A stretch of DNA of 64,000 nucleotides from DASVFB01 sp963766345 (GCA_963766345.1 CAVXZL010000012.1:558001-622000), one strand, 5' to 3'. Numbered from the stretch's first letter, positions 34,580 through 43,538 are shown. The notes: generated by a model from the letters alone, not told the origin. Numbers and translations are program-made.

Positions 34580-34835
34580 CCGAGCAACCCTAGAGGCGGC
34601 CTCCGACGGAAGGCGTGCCGGAAGCGTGACGGATCCGCTTCGGCTGTGATCCTCGCGAGGTGGAGGTCGTCCTCCCGCGCGAGGGCCGTCGCGGCGGCGA
34701 TCGCGCTGATCGCCGTAGCGTGGCTGCTGCTCGCTGGCCGGAGAGATTCCCATCGTCGCCGTGATCGCGCTCGTCGTGACCGCGCTCGCCTAGACCAGGT
34801 CGTACGCGGCCTCCAGCTCGTCTACCGCTAATCGG
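34580..34835. other. Spacer with a possible broken small membrane protein gene
   Basis: No confident gene lies in these 256 bases. On the plus strand, a frame from GTG 34646 gives a hydrophobic helix (VAAAIALIAVAWLLLAG), and after a one-base shift near 34740 a second one (IPIVAVIALVVTALA) ending at TAG 34793. That would be a two-helix protein of about 49 residues with one indel. The TAG overlaps, as CTAG, a minus-strand frame ending in VDELEAAYDLV, which has no identifiable start. The start of the spacer carries the 20-mer (34615-34634) shared with 19003-19022. Confidence 0.3.
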
Positions 34836-36719
34836 TCAGTGCAGCGTGTCTTCGAGCGCGCGCGTGTGAACGCGCTGCGGCGCACGGGCCATCGCGTTCA
34901 AGCGGGAGACGAGCTCCAGCGTCTCGCCGTCGCCGACCAGCCGCTCGAGCTCGCTCAGTTCGCCGTCGAGCCAGGCGGGATCGATCGGCTCCTGCGACGC
35001 GGCGAGGATCTTCGGATGCGCCGTCGGCTCGGCGGCCTCGTCCTCGTTCCACAGCACCTCGTGCAGCTTCTCGCCCGCGCGCACGCCCGTGACGCGGATC
35101 GCGACGTCGCGCTCGGGCACCTTGCCCGAGAGCCGGATCATGTTCTCGGCCAGCTCGTAGATCGACACCGGCTCGCCCATGTCGAGCACGTACACGTGCG
35201 CCTGCTCGCCGATGGCGCCAGCCTGGACGATGAGCGACACGGCCTCCGGGATCGTCATGAAGTAGCGCGTCATGTCCTTGTGCGTGACGGTCACCGGACC
35301 GCCGCGCTCGATCTGACGGCGGAAGATCGGGATCACGCTGCCGGATGAGCCGAGCACGTTGCCGAACCGAACCGCGACGAAGCGCGTCGAGACGTCGTCG
35401 CGCGAGCCGTACGCCTGGACGATCCACTCGCCGATTGCCTTCGACTGGCCGAGCAGGTTCTTCGGCTGCGCGGCCTTGTCCGTCGAGACGAGCACGAAGC
35501 GCTTCGTCTCGAACTCCACGGCGACGTCCGCGAGGGTCCTCGTGGCGAGGACGTTGTTGCGCACCGCCTCGAGCGGGTTCGCCTCGAGCAGCGGCACGTG
35601 CTTGTACGCGGCAGCGTGGAAGACGACGTCCGGACGGAACTTCTCGAAGACCTGGCGGATCTTGGTGCGGTTGCCGACGTCCGCGAGCACGGGCAGCGCG
35701 GCCGGAAAGCCGCGCTCGCCGACGAGCTCGCGCTCGATCTCGAACAGCGCCGGCTCGGAGTGGTCGACGAGGACGATCCGCCCCGCGCCGACACGCGCGA
35801 TCTGACGGCAGAGCTCCGCGCCGATCGACCCGCCCGCGCCCGTGACGAGAACGGTCTTGCGCGCGAGGTAGCCGGCGACCTCGTCGAGATCGACCTCGAC
35901 CGGCTCGCGGCCGAGGACGTCCTCGACCTGCACGGGACGCAGCTGGCCGGCGAGGTTCACGTCGCCGGAGATGAGCTCGTTCAGGCCCGGCAGCGTCTTG
36001 ACCGGGACGCGCTCCTCCTGGGCGATGTCGACGATTCGCTGGCGCAGCTCTCCCGAGGCGGACGGCATCGCGATCAGCACCTCGTCGGGCTCGCCGTCTC
36101 GCAGCACGCGGCGCAGCTCCGAGGTCGGCCCGAGCACGCGGACGCCGTGCACCCGGAGGTTCTTCTTGCGAGGGTCGTCGTCGAGCAACCCGATCGGCGT
36201 GTAGCCGAGGTGAGGCGAACGCTGGAGCTCGCGCAGGATCAGCTGTCCCGCGTCGCCGGCGCCGACGATGACGACCTCGCGCCCACGCGCCATCAGGCCG
36301 CCCGGCGCCGGGCGCTCGATCAGCGAGCGCGCGAGGAGGCGCGACCCTGCGACGAACGCGAGCAGCAGGAGCAAGTTGATCAGAGCGATGCCGCGCGGCA
36401 GCCGCGCCGTGTGCTCCGGCGGGAACGCGTACAGCACGAGGTCGACGAGCAGGCACGCGACGACGACGCCACGCGCGGCGCCCCACATGTCGCGAGTCGA
36501 GACGTAACGCCACCACCGGTTGTAGAAGCCGAAGAGCACGAACACCGCGAGCTGGATCGCGACGACGAGCAGGCAGACCTGCCAGTCGAGCAGGTGCTTG
36601 TAGAACTGCGGAATCGACTGGTCGAAGCGGATCCAGAACGTCAGCCGCCACGCGACGAGGATCAGGACCGCGTCGGCGGCGAGATTGAGGATCCGGTGCC
36701 GCGAAATGGGAAGCGTCAT
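34836..36719 (-). CDS. CapD/FlaA1-like nucleotide-sugar dehydratase/epimerase with membrane domain
   Basis: A 627-residue protein starting at ATG 36719. Four membrane helices (about residues 8-110) precede a CoA-binding-like Rossmann domain (VIVGAGDAGQLILREL, about 149-164) and a second, catalytic Rossmann domain beginning VTGAGGSIGAELCRQIAR near residue 298, with STDKAAQPKNLLGQSKA as the catalytic segment. The family makes 4-keto-6-deoxy or epimerised UDP-GlcNAc derivatives for capsules and glycoprotein sugars. The aminotransferase gene that overlaps it upstream would aminate the keto sugar, giving a UDP-2,4-diamino-type sugar. The pair is a coherent pathway unit. Confidence 0.9.
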   Translation of the reverse strand: MTLPISRHRILNLAADAVLILVAWRLTFWIRFDQSIPQFYKHLLDWQVCLLVVAIQLAVFVLFGFYNRWWRYVSTRDMWGAARGVVVACLLVDLVLYAFPPEHTARLPRGIALINLLLLLAFVAGSRLLARSLIERPAPGGLMARGREVVIVGAGDAGQLILRELQRSPHLGYTPIGLLDDDPRKKNLRVHGVRVLGPTSELRRVLRDGEPDEVLIAMPSASGELRQRIVDIAQEERVPVKTLPGLNELISGDVNLAGQLRPVQVEDVLGREPVEVDLDEVAGYLARKTVLVTGAGGSIGAELCRQIARVGAGRIVLVDHSEPALFEIERELVGERGFPAALPVLADVGNRTKIRQVFEKFRPDVVFHAAAYKHVPLLEANPLEAVRNNVLATRTLADVAVEFETKRFVLVSTDKAAQPKNLLGQSKAIGEWIVQAYGSRDDVSTRFVAVRFGNVLGSSGSVIPIFRRQIERGGPVTVTHKDMTRYFMTIPEAVSLIVQAGAIGEQAHVYVLDMGEPVSIYELAENMIRLSGKVPERDVAIRVTGVRAGEKLHEVLWNEDEAAEPTAHPKILAASQEPIDPAWLDGELSELERLVGDGETLELVSRLNAMARAPQRVHTRALEDTLH

Positions 36720-37804
36720 GCGACCGGCGCCCCGACGGCAGAGCGTACGACCTCGACAACCTGTTCCTGCTGCTCGGGCGCGATGCCCGCCCAGAGCGGC
36801 ACGGAGAAGTTCTCGCGCGCGAGCTTCTCCGTCTCCGGCAGCGAGCCCGCCTCGTAGCCGAGGTAGGCCAGCGCCGGCTGGAGGTGCAGCGGCGGGAGGT
36901 AGTACGTGGCACAGCCGATCTCGGCCTCGCGCAACGCCTCGACGATACGGTCGCGCTCGGACGAGCGGCTGACGAAGAGGTGGTAGACGTGGCCGGGCTC
37001 GTCGTCAGGCGTCGTGACGACCTCGCCGAGCCCGAGCTCGCGGTAGCGCTCCGCCGCCTCGCGGCGCAGCACCGTCCACTCGTCGAGATGCGGCAGGAAG
37101 ATGCGGAGCGCGGCGGCGTGGATCTCGTCGAGGCGCGAGTTGTAGCCGACGAACTCGAACCTGACCTTCGCCTTGGAGCCGTGGAAGCGCAGCAGCCGCA
37201 GTCGCTCGCCGAGCTCCTCGTCGTTGACCGCAATCAGGCCGCCGTCGCCGAGCGCGAAGAGGTTCTTCGTCGGGTAGAAGCTGAACGTCGACGCGATGCC
37301 CTTCTGCGCGATGCCCGGCGCGCCGAAGGCCTGCGCCGCGTCCTCGATCAGCGGCAAGTCGAATGCCTCGAGCTCGTCGAGCGGCGCCGGCCGCCCGAAC
37401 AGGTGCACGGGCATGATCGCGCGCGTACGCGGCGTGATCCGCGCGCCGACGTCCTCGGGGTCGAGGTTGAACGTCTCCGGATCGATGTCGGCGAAGACGG
37501 GCGTCGCGCCGCGCCGGGCGATCGACTCGGCCGTGGCGTAGAACGTGAACGCCGGGCAGATCACCTCGTCGCCGGGCCCGATGCCGAGCCCGTCGAGCAC
37601 GAGCACGATCGCATCCGTGCCGTTGGCGACGCCGATCGTGTCGGGTACGCCGAGGTACTCGGCGGCCTCGCGCTCGAACGCCTTCACGTTCGGGCCGAGG
37701 ATGAACGTCGTGCCCGAGTCGAGGACGTCGGCGAACGCGTCCTTCAGCTGCGGGATCAGCGGCGCGTACTGCGCCTTGACGTCAACGAGTGGGATCCGAG
37801 GCAC
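36716..37804 (-). CDS. DegT/DnrJ/EryC1/StrS sugar aminotransferase
   Basis: A 362-residue PLP enzyme. GTG 37804 (VPRIPLVDVKAQY) is the family start; the frame continues upstream into the DedA gene without conservation. The PLP Lys is K180 in FSFYPTKNLFALGDGG, and LIEDAAQAFGA supplies the Asp that contacts the PLP ring nitrogen. It transfers an amino group from glutamate to a keto sugar, most likely the product of the CapD-like enzyme whose gene it overlaps by four bases. Start overlaps the DedA stop region. Confidence 0.92.
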   Translation of the reverse strand: MPRIPLVDVKAQYAPLIPQLKDAFADVLDSGTTFILGPNVKAFEREAAEYLGVPDTIGVANGTDAIVLVLDGLGIGPGDEVICPAFTFYATAESIARRGATPVFADIDPETFNLDPEDVGARITPRTRAIMPVHLFGRPAPLDELEAFDLPLIEDAAQAFGAPGIAQKGIASTFSFYPTKNLFALGDGGLIAVNDEELGERLRLLRFHGSKAKVRFEFVGYNSRLDEIHAAALRIFLPHLDEWTVLRREAAERYRELGLGEVVTTPDDEPGHVYHLFVSRSSERDRIVEALREAEIGCATYYLPPLHLQPALAYLGYEAGSLPETEKLARENFSVPLWAGIAPEQQEQVVEVVRSAVGAPVA

Positions 37805-38459
37805 TCCGCTCCAGTCTATTGGCCCTTCTTCTCCGCAGGACCAAGTAGGCGATTCCGATGAGAACTCCTGCAACGACGGCGATTTCGACGTACCCGAACT
37901 TGTGGTGGAAGCTCTCGTAGCTCGAGCCGAGCGCCCAGCCGATGCCCGCGAGCGCGAAGCACCAGATCGCCGAGCCGATCAGCGTCAACACGACGTAGCG
38001 CCCGAACGCGACTCGGAAGATCCCCGCGGGGATCGAGACGAACGAGCGCACGACGGGCGTGACTCGGCCGACGAGCACGGCCCAGTCGTCGTAGCGGTCG
38101 AACCACGCCTCCGCTCGCCCGAGTTGCTCCGGCCCGAGGTGGAGCCAGCCGCCGTAGCGGTCGAGCAGCGGCCGGCCACCGTAGAAGCCGATCCACCAGC
38201 CGACGATCGCGCCGACGAGGTAGCCGAGCGTGCCGGCGAGCGCGACTGCGAGATACGAGCGGAAGCCGTGCGCCAGGTCGGTGCCGAAGAGCGAGAACGA
38301 CGCTCCGAAGGCGCCCGCCGCCACCGCCCCGCCGACGACCATCACGAGCTCGCTCGCCGCCGGAAGGACGGCGTCGATCGCCATCAGGACGAAGACGGCG
38401 TAGAGGCCGTGGTTGCGGATCTCGTCCGTCAGCGAGCTGGAGAGGCTCGCGAGCAGCAC
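37782..38459 (-). CDS. DedA family membrane protein
   Basis: A 225-residue protein with about five membrane helices, GTG 38459 as start. The DedA/SNARE-associated motif is seen as GRVTPVVRSFVSIPAGIFRVAFGRY, with the conserved Arg and Pro, and GYLVGAIVGWWIGFYGGRPL. DedA proteins act as flippases or transporters for undecaprenyl phosphate or phosphatidylethanolamine and help membrane homeostasis. Neighbouring glycan genes would need recycling of undecaprenyl phosphate, which fits. Its end overlaps the aminotransferase start by 23 bases. Confidence 0.88.
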   Translation of the reverse strand: MLLASLSSSLTDEIRNHGLYAVFVLMAIDAVLPAASELVMVVGGAVAAGAFGASFSLFGTDLAHGFRSYLAVALAGTLGYLVGAIVGWWIGFYGGRPLLDRYGGWLHLGPEQLGRAEAWFDRYDDWAVLVGRVTPVVRSFVSIPAGIFRVAFGRYVVLTLIGSAIWCFALAGIGWALGSSYESFHHKFGYVEIAVVAGVLIGIAYLVLRRRRANRLERSASDPTR

Positions 38460-38470
38460 GCTGCGCGAGC

Positions 38471-40228
38471 CTACCGACGCGCTGTGAACGACGCGTACAG
38501 GTCCGCGTTGCCGAGCGAGTTCGCCGCGGCGACGTGGATGCGGTACGCGCCGGCGTACGCGAGCGTGCCGGCGGCGGTGCGGCCGTTCCACGTCAGCCCG
38601 CGCCGGCCGGAGGCGAGCGACTTGCGCGCGAGCACACGGACGACGACGCCTCTCGGCGTCTCGACCGTCGCGGTGACCTTTGCAGCGCGCGTGAGCGTGA
38701 ACGACGCCGCAAGGCGTGTGCCCCTCTTGCGGACCTTGACGGTCGCCGGGCGAACGCGGAGCGACGCGAGCGTGTTGTTGAGCGCGAACGTGCGGTCGGC
38801 CTGCGACACCTGACCCTTGTCGTCGGTCGCCGTCACCGCGAAGCGCCACGGACCTTCTGCCGCAGGCGTCGACGTCGCGGTGGTGCCCGTCCAGGTGAAG
38901 CGGTACGTCCCGGGCGTCCGCGCGCCCGAGTCGAGCGGGATCGTCGTGCCGTCCGGGCCGACGAGCGACGCCTGCACCGTCGCGGGGCGGACGATCCGGT
39001 ACGCCAGGGCCTGCGTCTCGTCGACGCCGTCCCCGTTCGGCGAGAGCACGGGCTCTGCCGGCGGCGGCACGTAGACACCGGTGTAGCCGAGCATCAGCGC
39101 GTCGCTGACGGCGATCTCACGGCCGTCGCTCGCCGGCCTGCTGAGCAGCTGCCCGTCGAACGCCATCGCGGTCGAGGGGCCGGAGTCGAGAGCCGACGCC
39201 GTCACGGCGCCGAGCTGCACGAGCGCGAGGGCAAGGTCGAAGTTCGTCATCCCGACGCTGTACCCCGGCTGGCTTCCGTCGACGGCGACGAGCAGGATCT
39301 TCCCGTCCGCGCGCTGCCCGACGGCCGTGCGCGGGTCGTGCGGGGAGAGCTGCGCCGACGTGAACGCCTCGCCGGCGCGGAACACGGCCTTGCCGTCCGC
39401 GACGATCGTCGGTCCGCCGCCGATCGCGCTCACGATGCCGTCCCACGCGGGGTTGAGGGTGAAGCGCGCGGTCACGGTGCTGCCGACCGGAGCCCCGCCG
39501 ACGAGACCGAACGCGTTCGACCCCGTCGCCTGCAGCACGGCGCCGCCGGTGGGGATCGGCGTCCTGCCGGTGCTCGGCGAGACGGCGCTCGTCACGACCG
39601 CGGAGAGGTCGCTGTTCGGCGCGACCGTCGGGAACTGCTGGAAGACGATCTCGGCCGCGCTGTCGGCCGGAGGCGTCGTCGCACCGTACGCGCGCGTGAA
39701 GAGCGCGTAGCCGTTCTCGTTCGGCGGGTCGTTCAATCCGACGCGGAGCCGCGCACCGGTGCCGCGCCAGAACCCGAGCATCGTCACGCGGTCCGTGTGC
39801 AGCGTGCCGTCCGCGGTGATGCCGACGCTCGTGCGGTCGGGCTCGGGCGGATGCTCGATCACGCCGTTCCGGACGAGCACGCCGCTCGGCCGTCCGTCGT
39901 TGACGTTGAAGTAGTCGCCGTTCACGCCGACGGTCGTCGCCGTCGCGCTCAGGCGCTTCTGCATGTCGGTCAGCTTCTCGCGGCCGACGAGCGTCTCGTT
40001 CGAGAGCACGGGCGCGAGCGAGTAGAGCCCTCCGGGCTTCGGAGCCGTGACGACGTTGAGGACGACGGGACCGTGCGGCGTGAACTGCACGCGCTTCGTG
40101 TACGTCACGCCGGGCATGAGCAGCAGCGGGACGCTGTCCTGCGCCATCGCGTTCGGCGCGCAGAAAAGCGCCAGGAGCAGGAAGATCCAGAGGCTGCGAC
40201 GCACGACCCGCGCGCAGCGTACCCGCAA
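38471..40228 (-). CDS. Exported phosphodiester glycosidase (NAGPA-like) with FlgD Ig domain
   Basis: A 585-residue protein starting at TTG 40228 (a GTG eight codons later is possible), with a signal peptide ending near AMAQD (residues 1-30). The NAGPA domain (about 40-395) shows VNGDYFNVNDGRPSGVLVRNG, IGGGPTIVADG, and VDGSQPGYSVGMTNFDLA, the family's metal and active-site regions. The C-terminal part has FlgD-like Ig repeats (LSPNGDGVDETQ, then ARKSLASGRRGLTWNGRTAAG). The family removes a GlcNAc-phosphodiester cap from glycans; bacterial members act on cell-wall polymers. It could trim a teichoic or surface phospho-glycan. Confidence 0.85.
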   Translation of the reverse strand: MRVRCARVVRRSLWIFLLLALFCAPNAMAQDSVPLLLMPGVTYTKRVQFTPHGPVVLNVVTAPKPGGLYSLAPVLSNETLVGREKLTDMQKRLSATATTVGVNGDYFNVNDGRPSGVLVRNGVIEHPPEPDRTSVGITADGTLHTDRVTMLGFWRGTGARLRVGLNDPPNENGYALFTRAYGATTPPADSAAEIVFQQFPTVAPNSDLSAVVTSAVSPSTGRTPIPTGGAVLQATGSNAFGLVGGAPVGSTVTARFTLNPAWDGIVSAIGGGPTIVADGKAVFRAGEAFTSAQLSPHDPRTAVGQRADGKILLVAVDGSQPGYSVGMTNFDLALALVQLGAVTASALDSGPSTAMAFDGQLLSRPASDGREIAVSDALMLGYTGVYVPPPAEPVLSPNGDGVDETQALAYRIVRPATVQASLVGPDGTTIPLDSGARTPGTYRFTWTGTTATSTPAAEGPWRFAVTATDDKGQVSQADRTFALNNTLASLRVRPATVKVRKRGTRLAASFTLTRAAKVTATVETPRGVVVRVLARKSLASGRRGLTWNGRTAAGTLAYAGAYRIHVAAANSLGNADLYASFTARR

Positions 40229-40245
40229 CCCGTGATGATGCTGTT

Positions 40246-40992
40246 ATCGAGATCGTCCTCGTCCACTCAGGCGTCACCGATTCCGGCGAATGGGACGCCG
40301 TCCGGCCGCTGCTCGAGCAGGAGCACCTCGTGTTCACGCCGGAGCTGCCGGGCTTCGGCTCGACGCCGGACGTCCAGGGCGAGCTGTCCCTCGCGGAGTA
40401 CCTGCTCTCCGCGTTCGACGGGCCGGCCGCGCTCGTGGGAACGTCGTTCGGCGGGCGCGCCGTGCTCGAGACTGCGTTGGCCGCACCGGAGCGCGTGACG
40501 CATCTCGTCCTGATCGGTGCGAATCCATTCGGCTGGTCGGACGACGTCCAGCGCGTGCAGTCGCAGGAGGAGGAAATGTTCGACGCCGGGCGATTCGACG
40601 ACGCGGCCGAACTGATGGCGCGGTCGTGGCTCGCCGGTCCCGAGCGCGAGCCGGATCAGGTCGACGCCGGCCTGTCCGAGCGCGTGAAGAGGATGGTGCT
40701 TCGCGGCTACGAGCAGCAGGCTGGAAACGAGTCGACGCTGCGTCGCGTGGAGGTCGAGCCGTCGCGCATCACCGCCCCGACGCTCGTCGTTCGCGGCGCC
40801 CTCGACTGGCCGGACGTCGCCGTCGCGGCACAGCGGTTCGTCGAGGAGATGCCGAATGCGCGCGAGGTCGTGATCGACGGCTGCGCGCACCTGCCGACGC
40901 TCGAACGCCCGGAAGCGGTCGCGCGCCTGATCCTCGACTTCGTCGGTGAGCGCGGAACTGACGGCGCGCCGTCTGCTCCTCGAGCGCCGTAA
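40246..40992 (+). CDS. Alpha/beta hydrolase
   Basis: An alpha/beta hydrolase of about 248 residues. The nucleophile elbow VGTSFGGRA places the Ser near residue 66; GALDWPDVAV holds the acidic region and DGCAHLPTLERP the His. The frame is clearly coding from IEIVLVHSGVTDSGEWDAV, the usual family start with an oxyanion-type HSG, but no ATG, GTG or TTG is in frame before it. GTG 40330 (MFTPELPGFGS) is the first canonical start and would cut off a real strand. Either an ATC start at 40246 is used or one base is missing after an ATG at about 40234-40240. Substrate unknown. Confidence 0.75.
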   Translation: MEIVLVHSGVTDSGEWDAVRPLLEQEHLVFTPELPGFGSTPDVQGELSLAEYLLSAFDGPAALVGTSFGGRAVLETALAAPERVTHLVLIGANPFGWSDDVQRVQSQEEEMFDAGRFDDAAELMARSWLAGPEREPDQVDAGLSERVKRMVLRGYEQQAGNESTLRRVEVEPSRITAPTLVVRGALDWPDVAVAAQRFVEEMPNAREVVIDGCAHLPTLERPEAVARLILDFVGERGTDGAPSAPRAP

Positions 40993-41027
40993 TGCGCTTT
41001 CCGCTCCGCGTCGTCTAACGTGCTCGT

Positions 41028-42338
41028 ATGACCGTCGCGCCGACCGCGGATCGGACTGCGCTCGTCGAGAGCCTCGTCTCGCGGTACCCCGACATCCCGC
41101 CGGAGGCGGTGCTGAAGGAGGACCTGCTGCGCACCGGCATCTCCTTCGACGAGTCTGCGCTCAGCGACAACCTCGACGGCGACGTCAAGCCGAAGTCGTA
41201 CTTCATCTTCTCGTTCGACCAGAAGCCGCTCGCGCAGCTCGGCGAGGCGAAGCTGCGCAGGCCGCCGGAGGAGATCGCCCTCACCGGCGGGCCGTACGAG
41301 CTGCGCCGGACGATCGTCTCCGTGCGCGTCAACCCCGAGTCGCCGTACCGCATCGCGCGAGACGAGAGCGGCGCGCTCCGGCTGTCGCTCGATGCACGCG
41401 ACCTCGCTGCCGTGGAGCTGCCGCCGATGCCCGAGTACTACCGCCACACGCTCGCGAACGGCAAGACGGTGATGGAGACGGCGCCGACGATCGAGTGGGG
41501 CTACCTCATCTATCTGACCGTGCTGCGGCTCTGCCAGTACTTCGGCGCGAAGGAGGAGTGCCAGTTCTGCGACATCAACCACAACTGGCGCCAGCACAAG
41601 CGCGAGGGCCGTCCGTACACGGGCGTGAAGCCGGTCGAGGACGTGCTCGAGGCGCTCGAGATCATCGACCGCTACGACACGACGAAGGCGAGTCACGCGT
41701 ACACGCTCACCGGCGGCTCGGTCACGTCGACCGTCGACGGGTTACGCGAGGCGGACTTCTACGGCCGCTACGCGCAGGCGATCGAGGAACGCTTCCCCGG
41801 CCGCTGGATCGGCAAGGTCGTGGCGCAGGCGCTGCCGAAGGCGGAGGCGCAGCGCTTCAAGGATCACGGCATCACGATCTACCACCCGAACTACGAGGTC
41901 TGGGACAAGCGGCTGTTCTCGATCATCTCGCCGGGCAAGGAGCGCTACGTCGGCCGCGAGGAGTGGCATCGCAGGATCTTCGACGCGGCCGAGATCTTCG
42001 GCGCGCGGCACGTGATCCCGAACTTCGTCGCAGGCGTCGAGATGGCGAAGCCGTTCGGCTTCGAGTCGATCGACGAGGCGATCGCGAGCACCGTCGAGGG
42101 GCTCGACTACTTCATGAGCCGCGGGATCACGCCGCGCTTCACGACGTGGTGCCCCGAGCCGACGACGCCGCTCGGCCGCGACAACCCCGACGGCGCGCCG
42201 CTCGAGTACCACGTGCGGCTGCTCGGCGCGTACCGCGACGCGCTGCGGCGCAACGGCCTCGAGCCGCCGCCCGGCTACGGCAAGCCGGGCGCGGGCAACG
42301 CGGTGTTCTCCGTGAGCTCGTTCATGGACGTGCTGTGA
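41028..42338 (+). CDS. Radical SAM protein with unusual CX8CX2C motif
   Basis: A 436-residue protein starting at ATG 41028. LRLCQYFGAKEECQFCDINHN carries three Cys spaced C-X8-C-X2-C near residues 167-179; the usual radical SAM motif is CX3CX2C. After it come a barrel with TLTGGSVTST (GGE-like SAM-binding strand) and HPNYEVWDKRLF. It overlaps MqnC (GTGA), so it probably works with the menaquinone pathway or a modification of its product. It does not look like MqnE. The family is likely known as an unassigned radical SAM group; the chemistry is not. Confidence 0.7.
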   Translation: MTVAPTADRTALVESLVSRYPDIPPEAVLKEDLLRTGISFDESALSDNLDGDVKPKSYFIFSFDQKPLAQLGEAKLRRPPEEIALTGGPYELRRTIVSVRVNPESPYRIARDESGALRLSLDARDLAAVELPPMPEYYRHTLANGKTVMETAPTIEWGYLIYLTVLRLCQYFGAKEECQFCDINHNWRQHKREGRPYTGVKPVEDVLEALEIIDRYDTTKASHAYTLTGGSVTSTVDGLREADFYGRYAQAIEERFPGRWIGKVVAQALPKAEAQRFKDHGITIYHPNYEVWDKRLFSIISPGKERYVGREEWHRRIFDAAEIFGARHVIPNFVAGVEMAKPFGFESIDEAIASTVEGLDYFMSRGITPRFTTWCPEPTTPLGRDNPDGAPLEYHVRLLGAYRDALRRNGLEPPPGYGKPGAGNAVFSVSSFMDVL

Positions 42339-43372
42339 GCGCAGACGGCCGCATCTCCGTCGACGAGGCGCGGGAGCTGTGGCTGCACGCGTCCGACGAC
42401 GAGCTGAAGCGGATGGCCGGCGACGTTCGCGCGCGCTACCACGATCCGAAGCACGCGACGTACATGGTGATGCGGATCATCAACTACACGAACGTGTGCG
42501 TCGCGCAGTGCGACTACTGCGCGTTCTACGTGCTGCCGAACCGTCCCGGCGGGTACGTGCTCTCGCGCGACGAGGTGTTCGCGAAGATCGACGACCTGCT
42601 CGAGGTCGGCGGCGACCTCGTCGGCTTCAACGGCGGCTTCAACCCGAAGCTCCCGCTCGACTACTACTGCGACCTGTTCGCATCCGTGCGCGACCGCTAC
42701 GGCGACCGCGTCGAGTTCTATGCGCTGACGATCGCCGAGTTCGTGTTCCTCGCCGACCGCGCGCGGCTGAGCTACGCCGACGCTGCCGCCCGCCTGCGCG
42801 ACGCCGGCGTGCACTGGGTGACCGGCGGCGGCAGCGAGATCCTCACCGAGGACTTCCGCAGACGCCACGCGAAGTGGAAGTACACCGTGCGCGACTACTT
42901 CGACGCGCAACGCGCGATCGTGGAGTCGGGCATGAAGACGACGGCGACGATGGTGATCGGGTTCGACGAGACACTCGACGAACGGCTCGAGCACCTCCAG
43001 CGGACACGAGACTTTCAGGACGAGACCGACGGCCTTTTTTCATTTCTGTGCTGGACGTACAAGCCGTACGGCACGGCGTTCGGCGGCACGGAGATCTCGG
43101 CGCGCGAGTACCGGCGGCACATCGCCCTGTCGCGCATCTTCCTCGACAACGTCAGGCACGTGCGCACCTCGGTGCTGACGCAGAACGAGGACGCGTTCCA
43201 GGCGCTCGACTACGGCGCCGACGACTTCGATCTGCCGATCGAGGACGAGGTGACGCAGAAGGCAGGCGCGACGATCGACCTCGACCTCGAGGCACTGCTC
43301 GAGGTTCCCCGCTCGCTCGGCTACACGGTCGAGTACCGGCGGGCCGAGCGGCCCGCGGCGCTCATGGGATAG
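42335..43372 (+). CDS. mqnC: Cyclic dehypoxanthinyl futalosine synthase (MqnC)
   Basis: A 345-residue radical SAM enzyme of the futalosine menaquinone pathway. GTG 42335 overlaps the preceding stop; the frame is open upstream but there it is the antisense of another frame. The motif YTNVCVAQCDYCAFYVLPN has C-X3-C-X2-C for the [4Fe-4S] cluster. GFNGGFNPKLPLDYYCDLF and HWVTGGGSEILTEDFR match MqnC. It cyclises dehypoxanthinyl futalosine to cyclic DHFL. It converges on the operon carrying MqnA, UbiX, UbiD and MenG, only 18 bases from its last gene. Confidence 0.92.
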   Translation: MSADGRISVDEARELWLHASDDELKRMAGDVRARYHDPKHATYMVMRIINYTNVCVAQCDYCAFYVLPNRPGGYVLSRDEVFAKIDDLLEVGGDLVGFNGGFNPKLPLDYYCDLFASVRDRYGDRVEFYALTIAEFVFLADRARLSYADAAARLRDAGVHWVTGGGSEILTEDFRRRHAKWKYTVRDYFDAQRAIVESGMKTTATMVIGFDETLDERLEHLQRTRDFQDETDGLFSFLCWTYKPYGTAFGGTEISAREYRRHIALSRIFLDNVRHVRTSVLTQNEDAFQALDYGADDFDLPIEDEVTQKAGATIDLDLEALLEVPRSLGYTVEYRRAERPAALMG

Positions 43373-43390
43373 CGCCGGTTCGACCGAAGG

Positions 43391-43531
43391 CTAGGTCCGT
43401 TCGCGGCCGCGGTAGAACACGAACCAGACGAGCGCCGCCACGATCGCGAGGATGAAGAGCCACTTGAAGACGGCGATCGCGAGCCAGATTGCCAGCAGCA
43501 CGACGATCCCGAGCACGATGAGCCACAGCAC
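43391..43531 (-). CDS. Small membrane protein
   Basis: A 46-residue protein, GTG 43531 to TAG 43391, too short for many gene finders. Two hydrophobic stretches (VLWLIVLGIVVLLAIWLAIA, then WLFILAIVAALVWFVFY) end in a basic tail RGRERT. It lies seven bases after the secreted-protein gene and is the last gene of the respiratory operon. No family is recognised. It could be a small subunit or assembly factor of the cytochrome complex, or a housekeeping DUF membrane protein. The GTG start is the best in-frame option. Confidence 0.6.
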   Translation of the reverse strand: MLWLIVLGIVVLLAIWLAIAVFKWLFILAIVAALVWFVFYRGRERT

Positions 43532-43538
43532 GGCCGGC

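Noticed and set aside
34790..34830. Minus-strand frame ending VDELEAAYDLV after capD
   Set aside because: No start codon in frame and only about 20 codons before it runs into capD in another frame.
40946..42334. Long upstream extension of the mqnC frame
   Set aside because: It overlaps the first radical SAM gene completely and is Arg/Ala-rich; the MqnC family start and a GTGA overlap fix the start at 42335.
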